A stretch of DNA of 64,000 bases from Sorex araneus (lineage: Eukaryota; Chordata; Mammalia; Eulipotyphla; Soricidae). Numbering within the stretch: position 1 is the stretch's first letter; every line of letters starts with the position of its first letter. A program made the position numbers and the translations under genes. The notes under the pieces are model-generated. The model searched no databases. It was not told where the DNA came from and was given only the letters and a program-made list of their open reading frames with translations. Shown in pieces: positions 1 through 12,900 of this stretch. Location: the NCBI RefSeq assembly GCF_027595985.1, contig NC_073305.1:84436126-84500125 (forward strand), read 5' to 3'.

Positions 1-770
1 CCTCAAAAAAACTAGAAAATGAGCTTTCATGACCCAACAATACCACTTCTAGGAATATATATCACTGGGTTTCCATAAAAGCACAGCAGAAAGGACATTT
101 GCACTTGTATATTTATTGCAGCACTGCTCACAATAGCCAGAATCTGGAACCAACCCGAGTACCTGAGAACAGACAACTGGTTAAAGAAACTATGGTATTT
201 CTACACAATGGAATACTATGCATATGTTTGAAAAGATAAAGTCATGAAATTTTCTTGTAAGTGGATGGACATGGAGAGTATCATGGCAGTGAAATGAGTC
301 AGAGAGAGAGGGACAGACATAGAATGACTGCACTCATTTGTGGAATATAAAATAACATAATACGAGATTGGCACCCAAGGACAGTAGAGACAAGGGCCAG
401 GAGAATAGCTCCATGATTTAGAAGGCTTCCTCATGTGCTGTAGGAGAAGGCAGTTAAGATGAAAAAGGGATCACTAAGTCAATGATGGTTGAAGGGATTG
501 CTTGGAATGGGAGATGTGTGCTGAAGGTAGACTAAGGACCAAGCATGACGGCTCGTCAGTATCTATCTGCATTGTAAACTATGATGCCCAAAGTAGTGAG
601 CGAATAAGAAGGAAGGTGCCTGACACAGAGGCAGGGGGTGGGTTGGGGGTGGGTGGGAGGGATGCTGGGGACATTGGTGGTAGGAAATGTACACTGGTGG
701 AAGGATGGGTGTTTGATCAACTTATTTGCACTTAAGGCATTTAGTATTGTACTTCATAGAACATTAATTA
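1..770 (+). mobile_element. L1 3' end: ORF2 C-terminus remnant and 3' UTR
   Basis: Bases 1-300 match the last part of ORF2 seen intact at 58720-59056, with landmarks for Pro-rated repeats such as AIARIW and IYTMEYY in broken frames. Bases 300-770 are the same 3' UTR as the other L1s here, with a G-rich run at 630-660 and GGAAGGATGGGTG near the end. The left edge is cut by the window. Confidence 0.85.
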
Positions 771-825
771 CATTTACTTGAGCAATAGTTCTTACTTTTC
801 TACTCTAATTTTATTTCCATATTAC

Positions 826-965
826 TTTATTTTTTTTCTTTTTGGGCCATTCCCAGCAGTGCTCAGGGCTTTATCCTGGATAAGTGCTCAGGGATCACTC
901 CTGGTGGGATTTAGGGGACCATCTAAGGTTTGGGGGGCAAACCTGGGTTGCCTGCACACATAGAA
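826..965 (-). mobile_element. SOR-type SINE, type A, old
   Basis: Antisense copy of the 150-180 bp SINE with body motifs TGCTCAGGG, ATCACTCCTGG and GGGACCAT. It is divergent and its tRNA-like head is incomplete. Confidence 0.7.
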
Positions 966-1044
966 AGTTCTTTATTGGTTTTACTATCTCTTTGGTCCTC
1001 TATTTTGTTTGTCATGCCACTGTAGACATCACTTTTATCTCTCT

Positions 1045-1207
1045 CTTTTTCTTTTTTTTGCTTTTTGGGTCACACTTGGCAATGCACAGGGGTTACTCCT
1101 GGTTCTGCACTCAGGAATTACTCCTGGCGGTGCTCAGGGGACCATATGGGATGCTGGGAATCGAACCTGGGTCAGCCCTACCTGCTGTGCTATCGCTCCA
1201 GCCCCCA
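1045..1207 (-). mobile_element. SOR-type SINE, type A
   Basis: Antisense. It begins with the T-run and GCTTTTTGGGTCACAC and ends with TATCGCTCCAGCCCC, the reverse complement of the GGGGCTGGAGCGATA head. Similar to copies at 9034 and 16003. Confidence 0.9.
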
Positions 1208-1698
1208 TCACTTTTATCTCTTAGATAAAAAACCCTGCCTCCTCATCTTCCTAGAATAATTAGTAGATATTTAATTTTTTCCAATTACATTTTTTTCAGC
1301 AATAACAGACAAAAGTGAAGTTGAAACTAAGATAAAAGGAAAAAGTATGTGTGAGGAAAGAGAGAGAAAATAAAAAAGGATTTAGAGTAAGAGAAAAAAA
1401 TCTACCTATATATCTAATCTATATCTCAGCTATCCATAATCTATTATATATCTGCTTACCTGTCTATTTATCTCTCTGCTGAGAGGAGAATGGAAAAAAA
1501 AAGAAATACATTTATTTCCTTGCTTTAAACAGAAACAGTGATCTGACCAGGTGAAGAAAAATAGGCCCTTGTCCTTCTAAGTTTAAAGATGTAAGTTAAT
1601 TTCTTTCCCCAGTTTGCTATTTCTTAAAAAGTTTATTGAAACTTACATTAGCCCCAGAGATTAACATTTTACAAAGGTAGGAAATCTACATGAATATA

Positions 1699-2392
1699 AA
1701 GTCACTGTCACTGGCATCCTGTTGTTCCTTGATTTACTGGAGCGGGCATCAGTAACGTCTCTATTACACTCAGCCCTGAGATTTTAGCAGCCTCTCCTTA
1801 CTCATCTTTCCCAACGATTGGAAGCTTTCAGGGTCAGGAGAATGAGACCTAAGGTTACTGTTTTTGGCATATCAAATACACAACGGGTAGCTTGCCAGAC
1901 TCTGCTATGCTGGCGGGATACTCTCAGTAGCTTGCCAGGCTCTCAGTAGACTGCCAGGCTCTCCGAGAGGTATGTATATATATATATATGTTATATATAT
2001 TTTTATATATATGTTACTGTATTTGGGATATGAATACACCATGGGGAGCTTGCCAGGCTCTCCCGGGCAGGCAAGAGACTCTCGGTAGCTTGTCAGGTTC
2101 TCCAAGAGGGAGAGCTAGGCTCTTAGATGTCTGGGAGCTTGGTTTCATAGTCTCTGGATGTTTTGTGTGGCTGTGGCTGGGTTCTGGAGGGTTTCAACTG
2201 TTGAGGCTTTGCTTGGGGCAGGGAGGGAAACGCAACCCCTCTCTTCCGAGGGGCCCCAGTGAAGACAGCCAGGCGTGGGATCAAGAGACTCTGTGATGCT
2301 CTCTTCCGGGAACTTGGTTTTATAGTCTCTGGATGTTGGCTGTTAATGGGATTACACAGTGCTGGGGGCAGTTTCTGGGTATGACATTTTAT
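1699..2392 (-). mobile_element. Long SOR-related composite SINE (type B head plus extended body)
   Basis: 1699-1970 matches the antisense type B body (CGATATGCC region, GGTAGCTTGCCAGGCTCT) but has about 100 extra bases at 1770-1850. After a TA microsatellite (1976-2015) more type B sequence follows (2028-2110), then a GC-rich block. In that block GAACTTGGTTTTATAGTCTC (2309) repeats GAGCTTGGTTTCATAGTCTC (2141). It may be one long element or two insertions. Confidence 0.6.
1976..2020. repeat. TA microsatellite
   Basis: Imperfect TATATA/TATATG run between two SINE-derived blocks. Confidence 0.85.
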
Positions 2393-2842
2393 GGGAATGA
2401 ATATAAAGTATAAAACATAAACTATAAAATACATGAATATATAATCAGAAATTATTTGGAGAATATCAAACTTTAAGAGTGGTTTACTTAATAAATAAAA
2501 AGATGTACTTTAAGGGATAGAATGAATATCAACTAACAATTTCCAGTATGTCAAGGGAAACATGAAAAATTAAGGATGACTCATCAGGAATTACATGGTG
2601 TGACAAGGGATTTTGGAGGTCTGTGGTATTAGGGAGCAGAAAATCATCTGGTAACACTGACCTAGTGAAAACTGATTGTCTCCTTTCACGGATGCAATAA
2701 CGGGGTCAGAAACTTGCATACTGAAGAGAAATAAATGTATACTTATACTGACTTTTTCTAGTTTGTACTAAATGGGGACTTTGAGCTTTAAGGTCAGAAC
2801 TTGAATTTTTAGATTTTGACATTCTACTATTGAGTCATTTTT
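2393..2842. other. Unassigned CRISP1 3' intronic sequence
   Basis: AT-rich DNA with no repeat family I recognise. I looked here on the minus strand for the missing last CRISP1 exon and found no Cys-rich frame. Confidence 0.4.
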
Positions 2843-2859
2843 ATTTTTTAAAAGCTATT

Positions 2860-3012
2860 GCTAGGACTGGAGCAATTGCATGACAAAGCCTGGCAAGCTG
2901 CCCGTGGCATATTCGATATGCCAAAAACAGTAACAAGTCTCACGAAGGAGACATTACTGGTGCCCGCTTGAGCAAATCAATGAGCAATGGGATGACAGTG
3001 ACAGTGACAATG
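2860..3012 (+). mobile_element. SOR-type SINE, type B, internally deleted
   Basis: Sense copy that jumps from the CTGGAGCAATTGCA head straight to GCCTGGCAAGCTGCCCG, then GATATGCCAAAAACAGTAAC and CAAATCAATGAGCAATGGG. It is flanked by a 17-bp exact duplication (2843-2859 and 3013-3029, ATTTTTTAAAAGCTATT). Confidence 0.85.
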
Positions 3013-3029
3013 ATTTTTTAAAAGCTATT

Positions 3030-3440
3030 ACTAGGACTGGAATGATAGCATGGCAGAGCCTGGCAAGCTACCCATGGTATATTTGATATGCCAAAAACTC
3101 ACTGTCATCCTGTTGTTCATGGATTTGCTTGAGCGGACACCAGTAACGTCTCCATGTGAGACTTGTTACTGTTTTTGGCATATCAAATATGCCACGGGTA
3201 GCTTGCCAGGCTTTGCTATGTGGGTGGGATACTCTCGGTAGCTTGCTGGGCTATCCGAGAGGGGTGGAGGAATCGAACCTAGGTCAGCTGCGTGCAAGGC
3301 AAATGCCCTACCCGCTGTGCTATCATTCCAGCCCATGCCAAAAAACAGTAACAACAATTCTCACGATGGAGACGTTACTGGTGTCTGCTTGAGCGAATCG
3401 ATGAACAACAGGATGACAGTGCAACAGTGCTACAGTGCAT
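3030..3440 (+). mobile_element. SOR-type SINE, type B, split by an antisense SINE
   Basis: Sense halves at 3030-3098 and 3335-3440 are separated by the antisense element at 3099-3334. The sequence ATGCCAAAAA occurs on both sides of the insert (3088 and 3335), as expected for a target-site duplication. The sense copy ends with the typical GCTACAGTGC. Confidence 0.88.
3099..3334 (-). mobile_element. SOR-type SINE, type B, nested
   Basis: Nearly complete antisense type B copy, from ACTGTCATCCTGTTGTTCAT to GCTATCATTCCAGCCC. It includes the B-box equivalent GGAATCGAACCTAGG. It is inserted in the sense copy 3030-3440. Confidence 0.9.
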
Positions 3441-3587
3441 TGCTAGGGAAAGAGGTGGTCTTCCCACATAGCTCAGGACACGGAACCCTTCTCCCTCTGA
3501 GTCTCAGCCAGCCATGTCATTGGTTAAATGATAGGGCTTGAAAGATGTCCAAAGCTCTTTGCGCCCCAAGGTTCCTGGGACTGCCTG

Positions 3588-3722
3588 GGTCACCTTGGGG
3601 TGCTCAAGGGTCTCTCAGGCTGTATCAGGTGATGCTCAGGGAATCATATGATACTGCAGAATAAATCAGGGTCTGCTGCATGTGAAACATATGCCTTAGC
3701 TCTGTACTGCCTCTCTGGACTT
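3588..3722 (-). mobile_element. SOR-related SINE, old
   Basis: Antisense and divergent: GATGCTCAGGGAATCATATG and a weak TGTACTGCCTCTCTGGAC head. Confidence 0.6.
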
Positions 3723-3888
3723 TGCATAGTTCCAACCAAAGTTCTTGACCTTTAGGGATAAATAATCAAAAATGTCTGTTCTGCAGGAAAGTTGAGATGA
3801 AAGGGTGATATTGGGAAATGTTTGATTGAAAGTACAAAAGACCCAGGATCAGCAAAGTACATTGAGCAAAGCAAGATATAAAACTTAC

Positions 3889-3977
3889 TACAAAGTTTAG
3901 CCTCGCAGTTCTTTGGACAATCTTCACAAGGTTTTCCTGCTTTATAAGGTGTAAGTATTTTTTCAGGTTCATTTCCC
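3889..3977 (-). CDS. CRISP1: CRISP1 coding exon 6: hinge region
   Basis: 89 bases, the last base of codon 176, residues 177-205, and one base of codon 206. It has a TTTAAAG acceptor and a GTAAGT donor. It encodes [20 protein letters not shown] and continues to a KLC ending, with hinge cysteines 193, 196, 200 and 205 in the C-x2-C-x3-C-x4-C spacing of CRISP hinges. The next exon should begin with a T/S-N-x-C sequence, which I could not find to the left. Confidence 0.95.
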
Positions 3978-6900
3978 CTTTAAAAAAAACAAAGAAATAA
4001 GAGTTTTAATAAAATAGATTATTGGAAGATATGTATAAAATTGTACTATTTTCAAAATCAACTTTTAAGAACCACATGTAAATAGCCATGGTGACATTTA
4101 AAAAGGAATTTAAAATTCTAGACTTAGGATGATGAAAAAATGATCTTACTGAGAAAAAACAGATAACTCTGAGATTTTAATATACATTGAGGGAACATTT
4201 TCCCATGGTACAGTAATGCTCAACTAAACAGCAGCTGTGAACTCCATGCTTGGTGCCCATATTATGGAGGAAAGTTTTGTATATTGTAAAAGTAAGTACA
4301 TGCAACCAAAGGGAACCTAAAAATGGGCCATTGGCTTTCCTTAACAGGGTACTGACATTTGTAGCAGTCTCTTGAGGAACTATATCAACCTCAGACTGAT
4401 TTCCCCATTTTGAAAATCATCATTTAAGCCCTGCAAGTGGAACCTGTAGGTTCTTCAGTCATCCTACTTTGAAGTTGATTTTGCTTCATAACCATAATTA
4501 ATGGATCACCAGTCAGAGAGGGGTACACCTACCCATCACCAGAGCCATCATTATGTCTTTAAGAATTATAATTCATAAATTGATAATCAACAAACATTTC
4601 TAAAGAGAATACATATTCTAATATATCACCACTAGAGAGCAAAACATAAGAATCCTTGAACTTTTCTCTATTTAGTCTAGATAATTCACTACATTTTTGC
4701 CCCTGAATTACAAAATTACTTTTAAACTTTGAACTTAATCACCAATTCTTTAAATTAAGTTCGCTCAAATTTCTTTCCCTTAATGAAGACCATCTTGAAA
4801 AATAAAAACACAGGAAAATTTCTATTAGTAAAGCATCTAAAATTAAGCACTGTATTAATAATACATATATTTAGTTAGAAAAATAAGATGTAAAGATAAT
4901 TGTGTATATGTGTGTGTAATTATACTGTTAGAAGGCTATTCTATCTTTAAAGTTCTTAACTAAAATGAATGTTTCTTTGAGCTTTTCCTTTTTATGCTTG
5001 AGAAGCTAGATTATGTGAGGGTGATGTACTTAAAAAATGATGTGAAACTAAGCAGTGAAATACTTACTCATGACAATATTGACAAACATAGAGATAGGAG
5101 GTTGAATGAATTTTGCCGCATGATGATACACTACAGCCAACTAAGTAAGTAGTAGCCCAAATAATCTGTAAAGATAATGGGATTATTTCATTAGTTTGCC
5201 ATTTTTTTAAAGATTAAAATATAAATGTTTAATTGATGATTGAAAATAAACCCACCGGTCTTTAGGATGCTTTGAGCATTGTTTAACAGTAAACCTCAAG
5301 AAGAGATTTACTCTTATCTAGATAACACACACATGTAAGTGCTTTCTGTGACTACTATTACCCTGATTTATTTTCCTCTCCTTTTGGAATAAATATGAAA
5401 ATTAGGTTGCTTGCTGAAAAAAAAAAACAGTCCAGAAGGAACTGTATTTATTCATCAGTAAAGACATGGCTTAGAGTACTGAGCTGGCCATTTAATGCCA
5501 CCACCTTCTATATCATACATCAGGATGACTAATCTCTTATAATGGAATATGTCTAGTGAAACTCCTTTTCATCTGAATGAAACAGAAGGTGGGAATAAGG
5601 TGCTACAAATTTGCTAGATATTGATTCACTGATTTATTTTCTTCACCTTTTTTTTGGTATCCTACCATAAATATCACAAAATTAATCAAAGTCCTAACTG
5701 GAAAAGCTGAAGTCTTAGAAATCTTAAAAGATTTAGAAGGAAATAAAAGGGGAAAAGTTTAACATATAGAATTTGATAATTTATTCAATACAATAGCAAA
5801 CAACAAAATATAGATAAATAGGAGTTTGGGCAGTGAAAAAGAGATTAAAATAGTATAGATGTACATAAGTCAGAAATTTTATGCATTGCTATTAGGAATG
5901 TAAAATGGTGCACCTGCTATAGAAAATGGTATTAAATTCTTCAAAGAATTAAACAAAGCATATCATACCGTGCAGCAATTACATTTCTAGGTATATGCCC
6001 CAGAGAGCTAAGAGTAGAATATGAATAGACATTTGTATACCAGTGTTTATAGTAACATTATTCTTAATACCTAAAAGGTGAAAATTGCAAATATGCCTCC
6101 GTAAGACTGTATATTAGCATTAGGCAATGGGATTTTATTCAATGGTCTTTAAAAATATTATGCAGTGGAAGATTATTTACTCTTAAAAGGGAATGAAATT
6201 CTGACACTATAATATAGGTGAACATGGATTGAAGTATTATGCTAAGTGAAATAAAAAGACAAATTATAATCAAATTCATCAATACAGAGATCAGAATGGT
6301 AGTAGTTGGAAACTGGAAAGAGGGGGAAAATAGGTATTATTGTTCAACTTGTGCAGAGTTTTAGTTTGTGAAGATAAAAATATTCTGAATTTTGGTGGTG
6401 ATATCTTCATAAAATTTGTACAATTTGAATGCAATTTTCAATGGATATTTAGCACTGTCCTCTCACTGTTCATCAATTTGCTCGAGCAGGCACCAATAAT
6501 GTCTGCACTGTGAGACTTATTGTTACTGTTTTGGGCATATCGAATATGCCACGGATAGCTTGCCAGGCTCTGCCATGCATGTGGGATACTCTTGGTAGCT
6601 TGCTGGGCTCTCTGAGAGGGATGGAGGAATCGAAAAACAGAAAAACGGCATGCAAGGCAAACGCCCTACCCACTGTATTATTGCTCTGTATTATAATACA
6701 GAGCAATAAATACCCACTGGATATTTATGCTGATTAGCTTTGAAATAGGTAAAACATCAATTCATTTATCTATGTTTTAATCATGAGCAGAAAATTGAAA
6801 GAGAGTGATTCTCTGCATTATAAGGCACTATTATTTTCCTTTCTTATAAATATTACTGGTATACTTTTTAACTACTATATATGTTATTATGTTATGTTCC

Positions 6901-9900
6901 CCTCACCCCAATCTAATATGAAAGAGAGAATAAGCATGTTCTCCAATACAGACGCCTATTAAGAGAATCACATTTTTTGTGTTCCAAATTATGAAAGGAA
7001 CTCAGTAGTTGTAGTATGTTTTACCGAAAAAAAAAGTTGGACCATGATTTTCCTTAGTTATCTACTTTCCACACATGCTGACAGTCATTGCCAAAATGCA
7101 GATTACCTGAGTATAATGCTCAGTTATGATCTCATCAGATATTGATGCCCATTTTCCATAACTAAAATATTGAGACTCATTGTACCAGATGTTAATTACG
7201 TCTGACCAGAGCATAAGATCAGATGACAAATGCATATTTTCTCCACAAAATGTACCTGAAATGAGGAATAAAGGCCTTGGTCATTCTCTGAAAAATTTGA
7301 TAATACATACAAAAATACTTTCCTCACTTTAATTTTATTTCAATGTCTTATGAAAAGGAGATAAGCTAAATTATATTTTTGTTGGCAGTCTTCTTACTGA
7401 TGAGTGAATTTTAATATTTAGATTTGGTGGAAGGTGGAAGATAATGTGCATACTTAGAAATAAGATAATTAGCATTGACGTCTCTGTCACTTATGTCACT
7501 CTGTCACTTGAAAAGAATGCAGTCAGGGGCTGGAACAATACCACAGTGGGTAGGGCATTTGCCTTGCATGGGACCGACCCAGGTTCGATTCCCAGCATCC
7601 CATATAGTCCCCTGAGTACTGCCAGGGGTAATTCCTGAGTGCAGGTCCAGGAGTAACCCCTGTGCATCGCACTGCTTTTTGAGTGTGACCCAAAAAGAAA
7701 AAAAAATTAAAAAAAAAAGAATGAAGTCAGAATATTGTAACAAATTCCCTGACTTGAAAATAACTACAAAGAGGTTCTTGTGTTCATCATGTAAGTTCCC
7801 TAAAATAAGCATTTACTTACTTAACCATCTTCTTACAATGGGGATTTGGTACAACATAGTATTTTGGAGTGATTTCAATTTCTTTGAAGGAAGAAAAACT
7901 CATTTTGATAATTTATTGCTCTACATTGGGCAAATATGCCCCCTAATGTTAAGTATGGAAGCTTAATTAGTATTTACCAAATATTTTTAATAAACAAATA
8001 TGGCATACATGTTATCAATACCTACTTGTTTCAAAAGTATCAGTGGCTTTTTTGGAAACTAGCAAAGCTGTATTTAGTTTAAATGCCAAGAGATTCATTT
8101 TTAAGTAGCAAAATTGTTAATATAGGCAGCTCAGTGGTATTGAATTTAACTTATATCTCTACCTACATATTTCAAACCTGAAAGCAATCCCTTTGATGAT
8201 ATTTCAAGTAGATTAAATAATTACATGCAGCTAGCTACCCATTTTCCAGCTTATTTTTACCATATTATCTGACTATTCTATAATATTGAGAGCTTTGACC
8301 TTTTTTTCTCCTGATGATCTGAAATTCGGTTATTTATTTGCCAAATTCAGAATTAATTGAAATGCAGCATTAACCAAATTTTACTGCCATTTATGTGGCA
8401 AATGTAAATACAGACAGGGTCATTAAACTTACCCTGATGTTATATGTATTGATACTTTAATGATCCTGCCTGATCATGAAACAGGTATCCTTTAAATGTA
8501 GTTATTTATATTATCAATAACATCAATCACCTGTTTTAGAGAAATTAATAAACAGATGAACAAGAAACAAAGATTGACAAAAACTTAACTGTGCTGAGAG
8601 GCCACGCCAAAAATAAAATTGACAGATGTCCTTGATAACATACCTCTGAAGGCAGGATAAATAAAGGGAATGAATTAAGCCAATCTGAAATGTTTTGGAT
8701 TTCAGCCCACGGATCTCCAAAACTTTCTCCAGATTTTGGCAGCTGTTGCCAGAGGCTCTGCTCTGCCAGAAGCTCTGCTGCTGGGAAGTGTCACTCCTGT
8801 TCCAAGGATATGACATTGCAAGGAAGTCACAGAGCCTAAATTCTGCAGCTTTGGTTTCCCGAATCTGCCCTAATGCATCGTGCCCTCCCTGTGCCTTTGC
8901 TGCCAGTGGAAATATATGCTTCTATTATTGTAGTACAATCTAGCTCAATAAGTTATATTGTAAGTATGTGCTATTACCTTGCGTGGTAACTGAAACTTAG
9001 GCACTAACACGTGGAGATCCAGTGTGAGTTCTTTTTTTATTTTTTGCTTTTTGGGTCACACCCAGCGATGCACAGGGGTTACTCCTGGCTCTGCACTCAG
9101 AAATCACTCCTGGCGGTGCTCAGGGGACCATATGGGATGCTGGGAATCAAACCTGGGTCGGCCACGTGCAAGGCAAACGCCCTACCCACTGTGCTATCAC
9201 TCCAGCCCCCAGTGTGTGTTCTTACACCTTGATGGGTTATTTATCTACCATCCACGAGAAACTTTTTAATAGAAGTGGGAATGCAGGAAAATGATAAGAA
9301 ACAAAAAAGACCATCTTATACTTCTAAAGAAATATAAAGTGGCCTGTGACTCCAAACCAGATAGTCTTGTGGCTGCCAACTTCCCAATAAAGAGAGGGCT
9401 TGGAAAAATCAGTTCCAACCAACTAGTGAACCATGCTCATTGGATGGAACTCTGACCCTATTTCACTTCTCATTCATCCCAAAGTACGTATTAACTACTT
9501 ACTCCCCAGATGCAAAACTAGATGATAGTGATAGATGAAATGCATGAGTATGCATGTAGTCCTGATAAACGTGATGTCGGATAACACTGGGTTATTCTTG
9601 CTTCTCCTGCATGGATCTTAGGTTTATTGAATTACTTCCACAGCAGTGCTCCTGAGGCACACCAAATTCCATCAAGCACTAATAATCCTATATTGCATTT
9701 CTCTTTCCTTTATATCATTTGCATGGTTTATTTAGCAATGTCCTTTTTGTAGAGACACAGGAAGATATCTGAAGCTATGCTTTTGTAACATGGGAGTTAA
9801 CTGACTCCAAAATAATATTTACTCCTGGGCTTTCATATTTACTTGACTTAAGCCTCAGTTGCCTTTAGTTCCTAGCACTCCCAAAGAAGGGACTGGATGG

Positions 9901-12900
9901 ACCTATGGCAAGCTGTAAGCTATCCTGGCATCAAAAGGAAACAAGCTAATCACCATGAGTATAATAAGGTAAGAGCATGGTCACAGAACTAACTCTGTCA
10001 TGACCCAAAAAGAAGTAACTGAATAAGGACACTGTTGGAGTTCGGAAAGACATACCTGGCCTGGGTACTATAGTCTGGGATATATAGTGAGATGTCCCCA
10101 GGAAGAGCCAACCTTTAAGCTTTATATATATATATATATATGTATATATATGTATATATATATATATGTAGGTATATATATATATATTACTATGTTCATA
10201 CAAAATGACTAGAAATATTATAAGAAGTAAATTTAAATTTACTATGATTGTTTAAATGGGTTACTAACTGAGGAAAGGAGAAAGCAATACACCCTGGATG
10301 GAATTCTGCCCTTGAGCAGATCTCATAGTGATCTGGAGTGTTGAACCCTCAGATGAGATTTTGTCCTTGAGTTAATCTCCAAGAATTTCCCCTGAAGGAG
10401 TGTTTTTCCCTCTGTATTTTGTTATGGCAATATTTAACCCCACCGATGTGGACCCCAGCCTTCCTGAGTGCTATTTAACTATGCTGTAAGGGCGAAAGAA
10501 GAGACTTTGGGACATTGAGGACAAGAATCTGAGGACTATGAGAAAGCTATGAGATGATGACGAGATAAGGAAGAAAATGTAACAAGGTAGAAGTCTACGA
10601 GGAGACTAGGATGATGGAACTATGATGACTGGGACTACCACCAAAACTATGATGACGACTGCGTTGGACTACTCTGGGGAGGAAAGAGAAACAAACTTTC
10701 TACCGACCAGCCTGAGGCCTGGCCCAGTTTCTTCGTTTCCCTGGTCCTTGGTTGATCCATCACCATGGGCCAGTCAGAGGAACTGTTCTCAGCCACCGGT
10801 TGCTCGATTCCCCTGCGTGGCCACACTTTTTTCTGTGGAAACTCTCAATGTACAACTTTAGAATCACCCCAGTCATGTAAATCAAGCCCAACTTCTACAC
10901 ATAATATTCCCTTTTTCTCTCCTAAAAATGCTTATTCCATACCCCAGCATCGTCTTTCCCTCAAGGTCATCTGCACCCACATCTTGGTGTGTATATTTAT
11001 GAATAAGTCTTCCTCCTATTGTCTTGTCTTGTCCTTGAATTCTTCAATAAAACAAAGAATGGAAGTACAGCAGAGACCCAGTACAGCATATGTTTTTCTG
11101 GCAACATTTTGGACTTAACACAATCATATAGACATATCACTGTATCACTATCACTGTCATTCCATAGCTCATCGACTTGCTTGAGCAGGCACCAGTAACA
11201 TCTTCATTTTTTTTGAGACTTGTTGTTACTATTTTTGGCATATTGAATACACCATGGGTAGCTTGCCAGGCTCTGCAGTGTGGGCGAGATACTATTTGAT
11301 ATGTAATTATATACTTATAATATATACTCATATACTTATATAAAGCATATTATATATTATATATAATGAATCTGTTATATGTAATATATACAGATAATAT
11401 AGTATATTATATACTTATATAAACTTATATATATACACTTTTCTACTTATAAGATATATAAGACATATACTTACCTAAAATTCTCCTTTTAAGTATACCA
11501 CTCTTTGCAAATTTACAATACTTTGAGACTTCTCTGGCATTTTGTGCAACTTCTTTACTCCACTGCTACAATGGAAGAGTATAAAGTACAAGAATGTGGC
11601 TCTATTAACATTTTTAGGATGATATTTTAGCTCACTATCTCTGAAAATACAAGGCTAGAAATAACCATGCATTCACATTAATAATTTAAGTAATAGTAAT
11701 ATAGTGCTTTATATTTCAGCTAAAGAAGAAAACAAAACTTTCAATTCATTATATTTGTCCTCAAATTTATGAATTCTACAAAATAGAATCAAAATTTGAC
11801 AATGATTTTCAAATGTATATTTTCATTGAAAACTACTAGAATTTAATTTTTTTTTGCTTCTGGGTCACACCCGGCGATGCACAGGGGTTACTCCTGGTTC
11901 TGCACTCAGGAATTACTCCTGGCAGTGCTCAGGGGACCATATGGGATGTTGGGAATCAAACCTGGGTTGGCCGTGTGCAAGGCAAACGCCCTACCCGCTG
12001 TACTATTGCTCCAGCTCCAATACTAGAATTTAAATAATTACTTTTGATAAAGAAATCAGGGTAAAAATTTTACTTCATTTATTTAGGAGCTTTCCCCCCC
12101 TTTAATACATCATTAGACTCTAAATCTATTTCTTTATCTGTAAAATATGATTCAAAATTTATATTCATGTTTGTTCAAAAGTTTTAATGTGATAACTCAT
12201 GCAGTGCAATTGTGACATGATAAATCTCATGGTTCTTGATAAATGGTGGCTGTGGTTAAAAACAAGTAACTGTCAGACAATGTCTAAAATTAATACGACA
12301 TTAGGAATTTTGTGTATATATTCTCTCATTTTTATTTACAGCAACTCTACATGTTAAGTACTATTATTTCTCCCCATTTATAAATGAAGAAATTGTGGCA
12401 CACAGATGTTACCTCATTTTTCAGGATAACAGGAAAATGGCAAAAATGGAATTGAATTCCGGGTTAATTTGGTTTTATAATGTTGTTTTTTTTTTCTCTA
12501 TCAATGTGTATCAGCTGTGCCACAAAGCATTTTGAAAGTGACATTAAAGGCAGGTAGAGAAGGGGACTCTGGTAATGTATTTTGGGGAAAACAGCATCTG
12601 AAACCTGAACCAGCCTGAAGGCATGAGGGTCTTTGAGACAAAGCACCAATCTCAGAAGCCTGGAAAGCCATAGAGATGAAACATTCCAAACCGGTACAAG
12701 AGAGGATTGTCTGGGACCCCTGAGAGGAAACACTGCACCTGAAGGCCGGGCAAAGAACGTAAAAAAAAAATAGCATCAATTGCTCCCAGCTCTCCCCCTT
12801 AGCAGCACACTGAGGGAATAGGGGGCCCCTTGGGAAAAGTGCATATAAGCAAACTTGGACAAAGGTGGCACACACATGTACTGCCTGTGCACATGGTGTC

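Larger units (their letters stand above)
5166..7106 (-). other. CRISP1 intron between coding exons 4 and 5
   Basis: 1941 bp. It holds an old L1 fragment (about 5870-6440) and an antisense SINE (6455-6690). The rest is unassigned AT-rich sequence. Confidence 0.85.
7256..11474 (-). other. CRISP1 intron between coding exons 3 and 4
   Basis: 4219 bp. It contains SINEs at 7526, 9034 and 11135, a TA microsatellite at 10120-10190 and an LTR-like block at 10265-11110. 7730-9018 and 9224-10119 show nothing I recognise. Confidence 0.8.
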
